A DNA stretch of 64,000 bases from Prevotella sp. Its GTDB lineage: Bacteria; Bacteroidota; Bacteroidia; Bacteroidales; Bacteroidaceae. The translations under genes and the position numbers were made by a program. Below the pieces are notes generated by a model. It ran no database searches. It had not been told where the DNA came from and worked only from the letters and a program-made list of their open reading frames with translations. The stretch lies in assembly GCA_017960525.1 (NCBI GenBank), contig JAGCZA010000084.1, positions 1 to 64,000 of the forward strand. Reading direction: 5' to 3'. Below, piece by piece: positions 50,832 through 61,052 of this stretch (within the stretch, counting starts at the first letter, position 1; each line of letters starts with the position of its first letter).

Positions 50832-53800
50832 GTGAAGAAAAAACTGAAGGTAGTCATCGCTCTAATGGCTGCGGCATTGCTTTTGCTATTGGCTCTGCCG
50901 CTGCTGCTCTATGTGCCGCCCATACAGCAATGGGCCGTGCAACGGGTGGCGGCCATAGCCTCCGAGGCCACAGGGATGCAGATTTCAGTTGAAAGCGTCA
51001 GCCTGAAGTTCCCGCTCGACCTGGAGGCCGGAGGCGTGACGGTCGTCGCCGCCCCAACGCCGGACAACCCGCGACCTGACACCATCGCCAGCATCGGCAA
51101 TGCGGTAGTGAGCGTCCGCCTGCTCCCGCTTTTCCGTCAGGAAGTGGTGGTGAACGGTCTGGAACTGAACCAGGCGAAGGTGAACACGCTCGACCTCGTG
51201 AGCGATGTGCAGATAGTGGGACAGATGGGGCGGCTCAAAGTCGATCCCAGCAACATCAGCCTGGTTTCAGGACAGGTGGAACTTGGCGATGCGCTCCTAG
51301 CCGATGCCGATGTGAGCGTGGTTTTGAGCGATACTGCCGCCATCGACACTACCGATACAGGCCCGATTCCTTGGCACATCGTGTTCGGACAAGTGGCGTT
51401 GAGCAACACCAATGTCAATATCAGTTTCCCAGGCGATACGATGCGTGTGGCCACCTATTTTGGGGAAGCCTCAGCCAACGGCGGTGACATCGACCTGCTC
51501 TCTGAAACTTATCGCGTGGGCGCGCTCCTGTGGAACAATGGCCGCCTCGCCTACGACCTGGTGAACGAACCGCGACTGGAGCGGGGTCTCGACTACGCCC
51601 ACATCAATATGACCGACATCAACCTGGCCGTCGATTCCATCTATTACCACGACCCCTACACGCGCTTCAACTTCCGCAATCTGGCCTTCAAGGAGCAGAG
51701 CGGGCTGACTGTCAATGACTTGCACGGCCAATTGGCGCTCGACGATAAGGGCATTAAGACCTCCAGCCTTTCGCTCCAGACGCCCTATACGGACATCTAT
51801 GCCCAGGCCGACATAGACTATACTGTGGCCGATTCGGTCGATGCCGGACAATTGCACGTCCTCCTCGATGCCTCAGTAGGCAAGGAAGATATGTTGCTGT
51901 TCATCCCCTCTGAATATCTCACGCCCTCCACCCAACGCCTTATGCCCAATTGGCCGTTGGCTCTCAAGGGGCGCGTAGACGGCAATCTGCACCAGGCCAC
52001 GCTCGACGTGGAGCGGATGGAGTGGCCCACCGCCTTTGCCCTGCAAGCCAGCGGCACCGTGGGCAGGCTGGACAAGCCCGATAGCCTGAATGCTGACGTT
52101 AATCTGAAGGCCAAAGCCTACAATCTGAATAGTCTGATGGCGGCATTCAATGTGTCCAGCCCGTCGTTCCGTGTCCCTAACGGCCTGTCGCTCGAAGGCA
52201 ACGTGCAGGCCGACGGCCCCCGCTATTCCGCCAATCTTACTGCCAGAGAGTCTTCTGGAGCCGTCAGGGCCAAGGTGCATTTCAACCAGCCGACAGAGGC
52301 CTATACCGCCGACATCAACGTGAGCCAATTGAACTTGCAACGTTTCCTGCCCGACGTCAATTGTGCTTTGGAGGGACTTCAATGTTCCCTGCGTGGACGA
52401 GGCACCGACGTGTTCCACAAATCCAGTTGGATTGACGGCAGCGCCACCGTGGAACGTCTCACCTTCGAGGGTCGGCAGTTGGATAGTCTGCTGGCCAACC
52501 TCCATCTGAAGGAGGGTCACGCTATGGCCGATGTGACCAGTCAGAACCGGCTGATTGACGGGACACTATGTGTGGACGCCTTGCTCGAAGGCAAGCCCCA
52601 GCAATTGCGAACCACCATCGAAACCCGGTTGAACCACGTGGACCTCTATGCCTTACAGATCACAGACAAACCGCTCACCATCGGGCTGGACGGCGACTTT
52701 GAACTGACGAGCAACCTGAACAACAGCCACAAACTGAGTGGACTGATGCAAAATATCTGGTTGCGCGACACCATCAGCACCAAGCATCCTGAGAAGTTGG
52801 GTGTGCTGCTTACTGCCCGCCCCGACACCACTTACGCCCGCTTGCAATGCGGCAATTTCATCGTGAAACTGGACGCCAGCGGCCCCTACGACAGATTGCT
52901 GACACAACTGACAACCTTGTCCGACACCGTCCAGTACCAATTGAATGAGCGCATCATCGACCAGCCGCAACTCAAGCGTCTGCTTCCCACAATGCGCCTC
53001 TACGTCACCAGCGGCACGGAGAACCCCCTTGCCCATATACTGAAAGCCTCAAACGACATAGGATTCCGCGACTTGCTGCTCGACCTGAACACCTCGCCGT
53101 TGACGGGCTTGAACGGCAAAGCCCACATCTATGCCCTGACCAGCGGCACCACGCGCATTGACACCGTCGGCCTCACGCTGAAGGACACCGAGCGCGGCCT
53201 TACCTATCAGGCACAGGTGACCAACGGCCCGCGCAACCCGCAGATGGTCTTCAACACCCTCATCGACGGACACATCTATGAGCGTGGCGCACGTGTGGGA
53301 CTGCGATTCTTCGACAAGGACGGACAGAGGGGCTTGCGCATAGGTGCCTCGGCGGCTATGGAGGCAGACGGACTGCGATTCACACTGATGCCCTCACGTC
53401 CAACGCTGGGCTATCGCGAGTTCGCCCTCAACGACGACAACTATCTCTTTGTGGGGCAAGACCTGAAGTTGAAAGCCAAGGTCGACCTTATCGCCGACGA
53501 CGGCACGGGCCTGAAAATCTATTCTGAAGATGAAGACAGCCTCTCGCTTCAAGACCTCACCATCACCTTGCACCACGTGGACCTCGACCAACTGACGGCC
53601 TCGATGCCATTCCTGCCGCGTATCACCGGCCTGCTCGACGGCGACTACCACCTGGTGATGGACCGCCAGCATCAAATTTCCGTGGCCGGCGATATGCAAC
53701 TCCAGCATCTCACCTACGAGGGAAGTGCTATGGGCAGCCTTGCCTCAGAGTTCGTCTATCTGCAACGCGAAGACGAAACCCACGCCATCGACGGCTATAT

Positions 53801-55535
53801 TATGCAGGACGGAAGGCAGATAGCCGCACTACAGGGCAGTTACACCAACAAGAAGGTGAGCGGCGGCAACGAGCACCTCGAAGGGGTGCTCACCTTGGAG
53901 CGCGCACCGCTGGGACTCATCAACGGCTTTGTCCCTGACCAACTGCTGGGTCTGGAGGGATTTGCCGAGGGCGAAATCAATATCAATGGCTCTTTGTCGC
54001 GGCCTCAGGTCGATGGCGAACTGATGCTCGACTCCGCTTTCCTCGTCAGCCAGCCTTACGGTGTGCGCCTGCGCTTCGACAACGACCCTGTGCGCATCCA
54101 GCAGTCGAAACTCCTTTTGGAGAATTTCACGATGTATGCCTACAACGACAACCCGCTCAACATTATGGGCGAGATAGACTTCAGTAATCTTGACCGAATG
54201 ACGATGGACGTGAGGATGCGGGCGCAGGACTTTATGCTCATCAACGCCAAGCAGACGGCCAACTCGCTGGCCTACGGCAAAGCCTTCGTCAATTTCCTGG
54301 CACGTATGAGAGGCCCGATGGACCAACTGCAAATGCGAGGCAGGCTCGATGTGCTTGGCTCCACCGACCTCACTTATCTTATGCTCGACTCGCCCCTCTC
54401 TACTGATAACCAATTGGACGAACTGGTCAAGTTCACCGATTTCAACGACACCACGCAGACCGTCGTACAACGGCCCACGCCCAACGGTCTGAACCTCGAC
54501 CTGAACGTCAGCGTAGACCAGGGTGCCCACGTGAAGTGCGGTCTCAACGTGGACCAGACCAACTATGTGGACCTCTTCGGTGGCGGCGACCTGCGTATGC
54601 GTTACACCGGGGCCGAGGGCCTCCAACTTACCGGGCGTTATACCTTGACGAGTGGTGAGATGAAATACTCGCTGCCCGTCATCCCCCTGAAGACGTTCAC
54701 CATACAGGACGGCAGTTACGTGGAGTTTACGGGCGACCCGATGAATCCCACGCTCAACATCACCGCTACTGAGCGCACCAGGGCCAGCGTGGGCCAGGAA
54801 GGCGGCCAGAGCCGTAGCGTGGCCTTCGACTGTGGTGTGGTCATCACCAAGACACTGGCCGATATGGGCCTGCAGTTCATCATCGATGCGCCTGAAGATA
54901 TGACCGTGGCCAGCGAACTGGGTGCTATGAGCACAGAGGAGAAGGGCAAACTCGCCGTCACTATGCTCACTACTGGTATGTATCTGGCCGATGGCAATAC
55001 GGGCGGCTTCTCTATGAACTCAGCCTTGAGTTCCTTCCTGCAAAGCGAAATCAACAACATTACGGGCAACGCCCTGAAGACGCTCGACCTGAGCATCGGT
55101 ATGGACAACACCACCGATGCCAGCGGGCAGATGCACACCGACTATTCGTTCAAGTTTGCCAAACGCTTCTGGAACAACCGCCTGAAGGTGCAGATTGGCG
55201 GAAAGGTGTCAACAGGCCAGGAGGTGGAGGGCCAGAACCAGTCGTTCTTCGACAACGTCACGATGGAGTACCGCCTCTCGCAGACCGGCAACCAGTACGT
55301 GAAACTTTTCTACAACCAGAACGCCTACGACTGGCTGGAGGGTTACACGGGCGAGTATGGCGGCGGCTTCATCTGGAAACGCAAGATGGACAGTTTCTGG
55401 GACATCTTCCACATCTGGGGCAAACAGACCACGGCCACTCCCATCCCGTCAAGGGAAGGGGGTAGGAATGGGGTCTCACCACGCGACTCCACAGCCACTC
55501 CTCCTACAGGAGGAAGGACGGAAAGGGGCTTATAA
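50832..55535 (+). CDS. tamB: TamB-like translocation and assembly module protein (AsmA/DUF490)
   Basis: 1567 residues from GTG 50832. The in-frame ATG at 50754 precedes the promoter and is rejected. ATG 50864 is a later option. A Lys-rich end and one membrane helix (about 12-28) anchor it in the inner membrane. The rest is long beta-helical AsmA-type repeats. The C-terminal DUF490 domain (about 1250-1510) has LNITATERTRASVG, LKTFTIQDGSY and TGMYLADGN. TamB spans the periplasm and helps lipid or barrel protein transfer to the outer membrane. No tamA gene is adjacent. The last 35 residues or so (from TATPIPSREGG) are repeat-derived. Confidence 0.88.
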   Translation: MKKKLKVVIALMAAALLLLLALPLLLYVPPIQQWAVQRVAAIASEATGMQISVESVSLKFPLDLEAGGVTVVAAPTPDNPRPDTIASIGNAVVSVRLLPLFRQEVVVNGLELNQAKVNTLDLVSDVQIVGQMGRLKVDPSNISLVSGQVELGDALLADADVSVVLSDTAAIDTTDTGPIPWHIVFGQVALSNTNVNISFPGDTMRVATYFGEASANGGDIDLLSETYRVGALLWNNGRLAYDLVNEPRLERGLDYAHINMTDINLAVDSIYYHDPYTRFNFRNLAFKEQSGLTVNDLHGQLALDDKGIKTSSLSLQTPYTDIYAQADIDYTVADSVDAGQLHVLLDASVGKEDMLLFIPSEYLTPSTQRLMPNWPLALKGRVDGNLHQATLDVERMEWPTAFALQASGTVGRLDKPDSLNADVNLKAKAYNLNSLMAAFNVSSPSFRVPNGLSLEGNVQADGPRYSANLTARESSGAVRAKVHFNQPTEAYTADINVSQLNLQRFLPDVNCALEGLQCSLRGRGTDVFHKSSWIDGSATVERLTFEGRQLDSLLANLHLKEGHAMADVTSQNRLIDGTLCVDALLEGKPQQLRTTIETRLNHVDLYALQITDKPLTIGLDGDFELTSNLNNSHKLSGLMQNIWLRDTISTKHPEKLGVLLTARPDTTYARLQCGNFIVKLDASGPYDRLLTQLTTLSDTVQYQLNERIIDQPQLKRLLPTMRLYVTSGTENPLAHILKASNDIGFRDLLLDLNTSPLTGLNGKAHIYALTSGTTRIDTVGLTLKDTERGLTYQAQVTNGPRNPQMVFNTLIDGHIYERGARVGLRFFDKDGQRGLRIGASAAMEADGLRFTLMPSRPTLGYREFALNDDNYLFVGQDLKLKAKVDLIADDGTGLKIYSEDEDSLSLQDLTITLHHVDLDQLTASMPFLPRITGLLDGDYHLVMDRQHQISVAGDMQLQHLTYEGSAMGSLASEFVYLQREDETHAIDGYIMQDGRQIAALQGSYTNKKVSGGNEHLEGVLTLERAPLGLINGFVPDQLLGLEGFAEGEININGSLSRPQVDGELMLDSAFLVSQPYGVRLRFDNDPVRIQQSKLLLENFTMYAYNDNPLNIMGEIDFSNLDRMTMDVRMRAQDFMLINAKQTANSLAYGKAFVNFLARMRGPMDQLQMRGRLDVLGSTDLTYLMLDSPLSTDNQLDELVKFTDFNDTTQTVVQRPTPNGLNLDLNVSVDQGAHVKCGLNVDQTNYVDLFGGGDLRMRYTGAEGLQLTGRYTLTSGEMKYSLPVIPLKTFTIQDGSYVEFTGDPMNPTLNITATERTRASVGQEGGQSRSVAFDCGVVITKTLADMGLQFIIDAPEDMTVASELGAMSTEEKGKLAVTMLTTGMYLADGNTGGFSMNSALSSFLQSEINNITGNALKTLDLSIGMDNTTDASGQMHTDYSFKFAKRFWNNRLKVQIGGKVSTGQEVEGQNQSFFDNVTMEYRLSQTGNQYVKLFYNQNAYDWLEGYTGEYGGGFIWKRKMDSFWDIFHIWGKQTTATPIPSREGGRNGVSPRDSTATPPTGGRTERGL
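55435..55530. repeat. C/G-rich repeats encoding the TamB tail
   Basis: CACTCCCATCCCGTCAAGGG and, about 55 bp later, CACTCCTCCTACAGGAGGAA are palindromic repeat copies. They encode the last residues of the TamB-like protein, past the conserved DUF490 end. Confidence 0.75.
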
Positions 55536-55564
55536 AATATAAACCATAATAATAATAAAAGTAA

Positions 55565-57853
55565 ATGAAAAGAATCTTTACGTTTTTTGCAGCCGCACTG
55601 CTCTGTGTTGCGGCAGGTGCACAGGTCGATGAGACCTTCCAGTTTGTAGATGCCGACGGCAATGTAGTGACCGACGGCTCAGTGATTACCGTCAATACCC
55701 TCAACGAAGAGGGGCAGATGGTCGTTCCCCTCTCGGTGAAAAACGTATCAGGGGCAAAAGCCGCCGTCGGCCTCTACGAGACCATCGACCAAATGCCTGG
55801 CGGCACCTGGCAGACTTGCGCTTTCGGCAGTTGTATGGTGCTCGAAGAGACGGGTTACTCGCCAAAGAGCGTCGTGGCTGACAATTACAATGCCAGCATC
55901 GACACGGAGTGGATACCCGAAACCGACCAGTATGCAACGTGGGAAGCCAAGTTGCAGATACACGTGTTCAACGTGACGATCCAGTCGAAGTTTGGCACTA
56001 TCAACGAGGTGGCGGGCACAGAAATCATAGGCTATGGGCCGACAGTCACCGTCCGCTTCGAGTATAAAGCCCCCGCTATAAAATTGTGGTGGGGCTACAA
56101 CAGCAAGGACGACGAGTATACTGGGCTAGGCACCAGCACCGCTGAGACCTACGACTGCGCTTCCTTCTATTCTGGCACCACGAGTACCGCAGCAGGCAAG
56201 ACCATCCACGCCGTCCGCTTCGCCCTTCCAACTGCAAATGTGAAGGACGTAAAAGTGTGGATTGCCAAAACCAGGCCGACTAAAATTGAAAATGCCCTAC
56301 AGGTGGTTAGTGTGCCAAATCCAGTGAAAGGCATCAACGAGGTGCCACTGACTACCCCCTACAATGTTGGTACTGCGAGTGTCTACGTTGGCTACTCATT
56401 CACCATTACCAGGGTGAGCACTAATGATGACATGTACCCCGTTTGTGTCACAGGCTCCGACCTCAAGAATGCGCTTTGGATCCGCACCTCCACTACACTA
56501 ACCAGTTGGAGCGACCTCAACGGCCAGGGCTTCGGACGGCTCTATCTGCAAATGCTACTTGAGGGCGAGTTCCCATACACCAATGCCGTTTCCATCGCTA
56601 CCGCCAATCTGGGTGAAAGTGTTGCCGCCATTGGTGGAAATATCAAGTTGCAGGTGCCTTTCACCAATGAAGGCTCTGAGGATGTGACTTCCATAGACTA
56701 TACCATTTCCAATGGACAGACAGGCCAGTTGACCTTCGCCAGCCCCATTGCCTTTGGCAGCACCAGGAACGTCACAATCGAGATGGCTGCCGCCAACGAG
56801 GCTGGCCTGCAGTCGCTGAAACTGACTGTCACGAAAGTGAACGGAAAGGATAATGAGTGTGACAAAAAAGACACCAATTTCACTATGGCCACCGTCCTCC
56901 GCGAGGCCCACAAATGTGTGGCCGTCGAAGAATTTACCGGTACAGGCTGCGGCTGGTGCCCACGCGGATATGTAGGTATGATGAAGATGCGCGACAAGTT
57001 TGGCGACAACTTTGCAGGCATAGCCATACACCGTTACGACAGCAGTGACGCTATGTACATCAGCACCTACACCCAAGTGTCATTCACAGGAGCACCTTCC
57101 TGCCGCATCAACCGTGGAGAAGAGATTGACCCATACTACGGTAGCGGAAACGATGTGTTCGACGATGTGAGAGCCGAACTCGCCATCCCCGCCAAAGTCG
57201 ATGTCAGCGTAAAGGGAGAGTGGAACGAAGATTCAACCCAAGTCGTGGCCACTGCAACCATTGAAAGCCTCATACCCAACGGGAACTACAAAATAGAATA
57301 TGTGCTCGTCGCCGACAGCCTCACAGGAACTACCTCCGGATGGAACCAGGCAAACTACTACTATCAGTACAACCGTCGCGAATTGCCGGCAGACCTCGCC
57401 ATCTTCGCCAGCGGAGGCACCTACGGCAAGTCAAGCGTCAAGGGATTGATATTCAACGATGTCGCCATCGCAGTCGCAAAGTCCACACAGACCACCGCTC
57501 CGGGCATCCTCGAACTCGGCGTTCCTACTGAGAACACCTACACCCTGGCTATGCCTACCAAAACCACGCTCTTAAACGCCATCACAAAGAACAACGTCAC
57601 CGTCATGGCACTTGTCATCGATGCCTCCACCAAGCGCATAGTCAATACAGCCAAGTTCCTCATGCCTGGCTATAAGCCCGCCATCAAGGGCGACGTAAAC
57701 GAGGATAGCAAGGTGGACGTGGCCGACATTTCCAGCATCCTCACCGTGATGGCCACCTCTGAAGCGTACAGCAGGCAGGCCGACGTGAACGACGACGGCA
57801 AGGTGGACGTTGCCGACATCGCCAGAGTAATCTCCATTATGGCAGGTGAATAA
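55565..57853 (+). CDS. Omp28-like secreted protein with CGWC thioredoxin motif and dockerin
   Basis: 762 residues. Signal peptide to about 19 (AAGAQ). Residues about 25-430 are beta-rich domains without a known match. About 440-560 is a thioredoxin-like Omp28 region with VAVEEFTGTGCGWCPRGYVG, a CxxC redox motif. The C-terminus is a type I dockerin pair (KGDVNEDSKVDVADISSIL and ADVNDDGKVDVADIARVIS). The protein should be secreted. The dockerin may mark surface attachment or sorting, but no cohesin gene is seen. It probably acts in disulphide chemistry or adhesion. It lies just after the TamB-like gene. Confidence 0.85.
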   Translation: MKRIFTFFAAALLCVAAGAQVDETFQFVDADGNVVTDGSVITVNTLNEEGQMVVPLSVKNVSGAKAAVGLYETIDQMPGGTWQTCAFGSCMVLEETGYSPKSVVADNYNASIDTEWIPETDQYATWEAKLQIHVFNVTIQSKFGTINEVAGTEIIGYGPTVTVRFEYKAPAIKLWWGYNSKDDEYTGLGTSTAETYDCASFYSGTTSTAAGKTIHAVRFALPTANVKDVKVWIAKTRPTKIENALQVVSVPNPVKGINEVPLTTPYNVGTASVYVGYSFTITRVSTNDDMYPVCVTGSDLKNALWIRTSTTLTSWSDLNGQGFGRLYLQMLLEGEFPYTNAVSIATANLGESVAAIGGNIKLQVPFTNEGSEDVTSIDYTISNGQTGQLTFASPIAFGSTRNVTIEMAAANEAGLQSLKLTVTKVNGKDNECDKKDTNFTMATVLREAHKCVAVEEFTGTGCGWCPRGYVGMMKMRDKFGDNFAGIAIHRYDSSDAMYISTYTQVSFTGAPSCRINRGEEIDPYYGSGNDVFDDVRAELAIPAKVDVSVKGEWNEDSTQVVATATIESLIPNGNYKIEYVLVADSLTGTTSGWNQANYYYQYNRRELPADLAIFASGGTYGKSSVKGLIFNDVAIAVAKSTQTTAPGILELGVPTENTYTLAMPTKTTLLNAITKNNVTVMALVIDASTKRIVNTAKFLMPGYKPAIKGDVNEDSKVDVADISSILTVMATSEAYSRQADVNDDGKVDVADIARVISIMAGE

Positions 57854-57887
57854 TAACCATATTTACTAACAATAACACTTTAACGCT

Positions 57888-60047
57888 ATGAAACTAAAAC
57901 ATCTTTTCGCACTCTGTGCAATGGCCGTGGCCACAACCGTGATGGCTCAGGACAAACTCCCAGCCTTCCCTGGTGCCGAAGGCTTCGGACGCTACACCAC
58001 TGGCGGACGCGGAGGCAATGTCTACACCGTGACCAACCTCAACGACTCAGGACAGGGCTCCCTGCGATGGGCACTCTCACAACCAGGCCCTCGCACCATC
58101 GTCTTCAACGTCGACGGAACCATCCATCTCCAGTCTAGCCTCAACATTCCCAGCAACACCACTATCGCCGGACAGACAGCACCGGGTATGGGCATCTGCG
58201 TCGCCGACTTCCCCTTCTCCCTCAAGGGCAGCAACATCATCGTCCGCTATATGCGCATACGACTGGGCAACACCAACGTCCAGATTGACGAAGCCGACGG
58301 ATGGGATGGGTTCGGAGGCTACGAAGGTCGGGACATCATCATCGACCACTGCTCCGTCTCATGGAGCATCGACGAGTGCCTCTCCGTCTATGGCAACATC
58401 AACACCACCGTACAATGGTGCATAGCCGCACAGAGCCTCGTCAACAGCGGGCACTCGAAAGGCGCACATGGCTACGGGGCCATCTGGGGCGGCAGCGGAG
58501 CCTCCTTCCACCACAACCTCCTCGCACACCACTCCTCGCGAGTGCCACGACTCGGAGCCAGACCAGCCACACAGACCGACGAGCGCGTCGATATGCGCAA
58601 CAACGTGTTCTACAACTGGGGCGGCGAAGGCAGTTACGGCTATGAAGGCATGAACGTCAACATCGTCAACAACTACTTCAAGCCAGGCCCAGGCACCACC
58701 TCATCCATGAGCGAACAGAAAATCAGGCGCATCGCAGCCATCGGCATACGAACCAACGACTACGTCGCCAGCAACCCATCCTTTGCAGAAATGCTGCACG
58801 TCTGGGGGAAATACTACATCAGCGGCAACAATAACTCCGCCTATTCCGATGTGAACACGAAAAACTGGGAACTCGGCGTCTACAATCAGATTAACGCCAA
58901 CGGCTGCGACGGCACCTACACACAGGCCACCAAAGACAGTATCAAACTCTCACAGCCCATACCCTTCGTCCACACCACCACCCACACCGCCAAAGAAGCC
59001 TACAACCACGTTGTAGCCTACGCCGGCGCCTGCAAAGGCGGACAATGGGACGCCCTCGACCAGCAGTTCATCAAAGACACCAAAGGCGGCATCGCCACCT
59101 CAACAGGAAGCGGACTCAGCCGAGGCTTCATCAACACCCAGAACGACAATGTCTACATCTTGGACCAGTTCGGCACCGCCTGGCCAACACTTACTGAGGG
59201 CGAGAAATGGACCGACACCGACGGCGACGGTATGCCCGACGAATGGGAGGCCGCCAACGGCCTTAACCCCAACGACCCCGCCGATGGCAAACAGGCCAGC
59301 GCCGAGGGCTATACCAACCTCGAAGTCTATATGAACAGCCTCGTGGCCGACATCACAGCCGCCTGCACCGACGCCACCGTGTTGGGACAGGAAGACGTCC
59401 CCGCCTCCGCCCTTGACTCTCAACCCTCAACCCTCAACAACTACTACGTCATTCAGAACGCCGATGAGCACGTCGGCGCCGGCAAGAGCATAACCGAAGT
59501 CGATGGCATCACAGCCACATTCAGCAGCGAAATCACCGACTGGAAAATCGGAGGCTCAAAAAGCGACGCACGAGAAGTCGACGGCGTACCCCTCTCAGGT
59601 AAGTATGCCCAGTCAAACGCCACCAACGGCGCACCAGTCATCTTCACCACCACCAAAGCCGGCACACTCACCATCTTCCTTGGCGGCGACGTCGCAATCA
59701 CCAAGAAAGTCGTTATGACCGATGAAGAAGACAACGGACTCACCGGCACCATCCTCAGCGACGGCAGGCAGATACCCAGCAACACCAATCCCACCACCGT
59801 CATATCTGCCTGGGACGGCATCGTCTATCAACTTGAAGCCAACAAAACCTACACCTTCAAGTGCACAGGCACCAAATGGCGCCTCGCCGGCTTCCGCCAC
59901 ATCACAGGCCCCGTCACACAAATCACCCTCCCACAGCAGACCGTCCAGAGTGTCCGCAAAGTCTACAATCTCCACGGACAGGAGGTCAGCACACCACAGC
60001 CGGGCAGCATTTACATCATAGGCCGCCGCAAGGTGCTTATCCCGTAA
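57888..60047 (+). CDS. Pectate lyase (PL1-like, PelB family)
   Basis: 719 residues. Signal peptide to about 20 (VMAQ). A right-handed parallel beta-helix follows (about 25-420): PAFPGAEGFGRYTTGGRGG, TIAGQTAPGMGIC, DIIIDHCSVSWSIDECLSVY, HHNLLAHHSSRVPR with the catalytic-type Arg. About 440-480 is a TSP3-like DTDGDGMPDEWE segment. A beta-sandwich (about 520-690) and a C-terminal YNLHGQEV...SIYIIGRRKV sorting-like tail end it. It cleaves pectate by beta-elimination. The GH105 enzyme at 19.5 kb would use its unsaturated products. The DSQPSTLNN insert (about 508) is repeat-derived. Confidence 0.92.
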   Translation: MKLKHLFALCAMAVATTVMAQDKLPAFPGAEGFGRYTTGGRGGNVYTVTNLNDSGQGSLRWALSQPGPRTIVFNVDGTIHLQSSLNIPSNTTIAGQTAPGMGICVADFPFSLKGSNIIVRYMRIRLGNTNVQIDEADGWDGFGGYEGRDIIIDHCSVSWSIDECLSVYGNINTTVQWCIAAQSLVNSGHSKGAHGYGAIWGGSGASFHHNLLAHHSSRVPRLGARPATQTDERVDMRNNVFYNWGGEGSYGYEGMNVNIVNNYFKPGPGTTSSMSEQKIRRIAAIGIRTNDYVASNPSFAEMLHVWGKYYISGNNNSAYSDVNTKNWELGVYNQINANGCDGTYTQATKDSIKLSQPIPFVHTTTHTAKEAYNHVVAYAGACKGGQWDALDQQFIKDTKGGIATSTGSGLSRGFINTQNDNVYILDQFGTAWPTLTEGEKWTDTDGDGMPDEWEAANGLNPNDPADGKQASAEGYTNLEVYMNSLVADITAACTDATVLGQEDVPASALDSQPSTLNNYYVIQNADEHVGAGKSITEVDGITATFSSEITDWKIGGSKSDAREVDGVPLSGKYAQSNATNGAPVIFTTTKAGTLTIFLGGDVAITKKVVMTDEEDNGLTGTILSDGRQIPSNTNPTTVISAWDGIVYQLEANKTYTFKCTGTKWRLAGFRHITGPVTQITLPQQTVQSVRKVYNLHGQEVSTPQPGSIYIIGRRKVLIP

Positions 60048-60056
60048 AAGCCATTA

Positions 60057-60108
60057 CCACAAAAAGCGGATGCAGAGGATTCGGCCCCCTGCATCCGCTT
60101 TCTTGTGG
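60057..60108. terminator. Bidirectional terminator between convergent genes
   Basis: AAAGCGGATGCAG (60063-60075) and CTGCATCCGCTTT (60089-60101) are perfect 13-bp arms, extended by CCACAA/TTGTGG across a 1-nt bulge, with a 13-nt loop. It sits between the stops of the pectate lyase and M48 genes and could end transcription from both sides. Confidence 0.85.
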
Positions 60109-60115
60109 CAGGATG

Positions 60116-60994
60116 TCACTTCTTCGTAGTTTTCTTGGTCGTCGTTGTGGTCTTCTTTGTTGTTGTGGCGGTCTTCGGCTTGTAGTACTTCAGGGCCTCC
60201 GGCATCCAGCCTTGGATGTTCTTGATGCGGGTTTCATCGCTGGGGTGGTCGCTCAGGAACTCAGCCGTCTGGTTGGTCGAAGTGGAGGCCATACGCTGCC
60301 AGAAGGAAGTGGCCACCTGTGGGTCGTAGCCGGCCATTGCGGCGAAGATAAGCCCCATGTGGTCAGCCTCAGTTTCATGGTTGCGCGAATACTTCAGATT
60401 GCCGAAGTTGAAGTTGAGCGAGGCAATGGTCTGGGCAATGGCTTGTGTATTCTGTCCCATACCCAAGGCTCCCGCAACCGCCGTCCCTATCTGCATCATG
60501 CTCTCCTGGCGCATCTGCGTTGAGAGCTGCTCTGCCGAGTGCTTTGCCACAGCGTGAGCTATCTCGTGACCCAGAACGATGGCCAGCGAAGCCTCATCCT
60601 GCGTGACGGGCAGCAGTCCCTCGTAGACCACAATCTTGCCGCCGGGCATACACCAGGCGTTCACCGAATTGTCCTGCACAAGGTTGAACTCCCAGGCGTA
60701 GTTCTGCACCTCTGATGCCAATCCGGCAGACTTCAGATAGTCCACCACGGCATTAGCCAGGTTCTGACCCACGCGTTTCACCATAGCGGTGTTGGTAGAG
60801 TTGGTCGAAGTCTTTGCCGTCTTCATAAACTCCTGGTACTGCTGGCTGGCCAGGCTGAGCACCTCGCCGTCGCTCACCATCAGCGTCTGCTTCCTGCCCG
60901 TGATGGGCACAGTTGATGTGGTGCCGCAACCGACAAGAATGGTTGCCACCAGTGACAAAAGTAAAATCTTAAAGTTCTTCATAACAATACTCAT
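60116..60994 (-). CDS. M48 family metallopeptidase lipoprotein
   Basis: 292 residues. The signal peptide ends ILVGC, so it is a lipoprotein. The start may be ATG 60994 or ATG 60982. The zinc site is VLGHEIAHAVAKHS (HExxH) with the third ligand in ETEADHMGLIFAAMAGYDP. This is the LoiP/YcaL-type periplasmic M48 group that degrades damaged envelope proteins. The C-terminus is a Lys/Thr repeat (TTTKKTTTTTKKTTKK) encoded by low-complexity DNA. It converges with the pectate lyase gene over a shared terminator. Confidence 0.95.
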   Translation of the reverse strand: MSIVMKNFKILLLSLVATILVGCGTTSTVPITGRKQTLMVSDGEVLSLASQQYQEFMKTAKTSTNSTNTAMVKRVGQNLANAVVDYLKSAGLASEVQNYAWEFNLVQDNSVNAWCMPGGKIVVYEGLLPVTQDEASLAIVLGHEIAHAVAKHSAEQLSTQMRQESMMQIGTAVAGALGMGQNTQAIAQTIASLNFNFGNLKYSRNHETEADHMGLIFAAMAGYDPQVATSFWQRMASTSTNQTAEFLSDHPSDETRIKNIQGWMPEALKYYKPKTATTTKKTTTTTKKTTKK

Positions 60995-61052
60995 TTATAA
61001 TATAAAACATTCACTTCTCACTAGTCACTAGTCACTATTCACTAGCGCAGCG

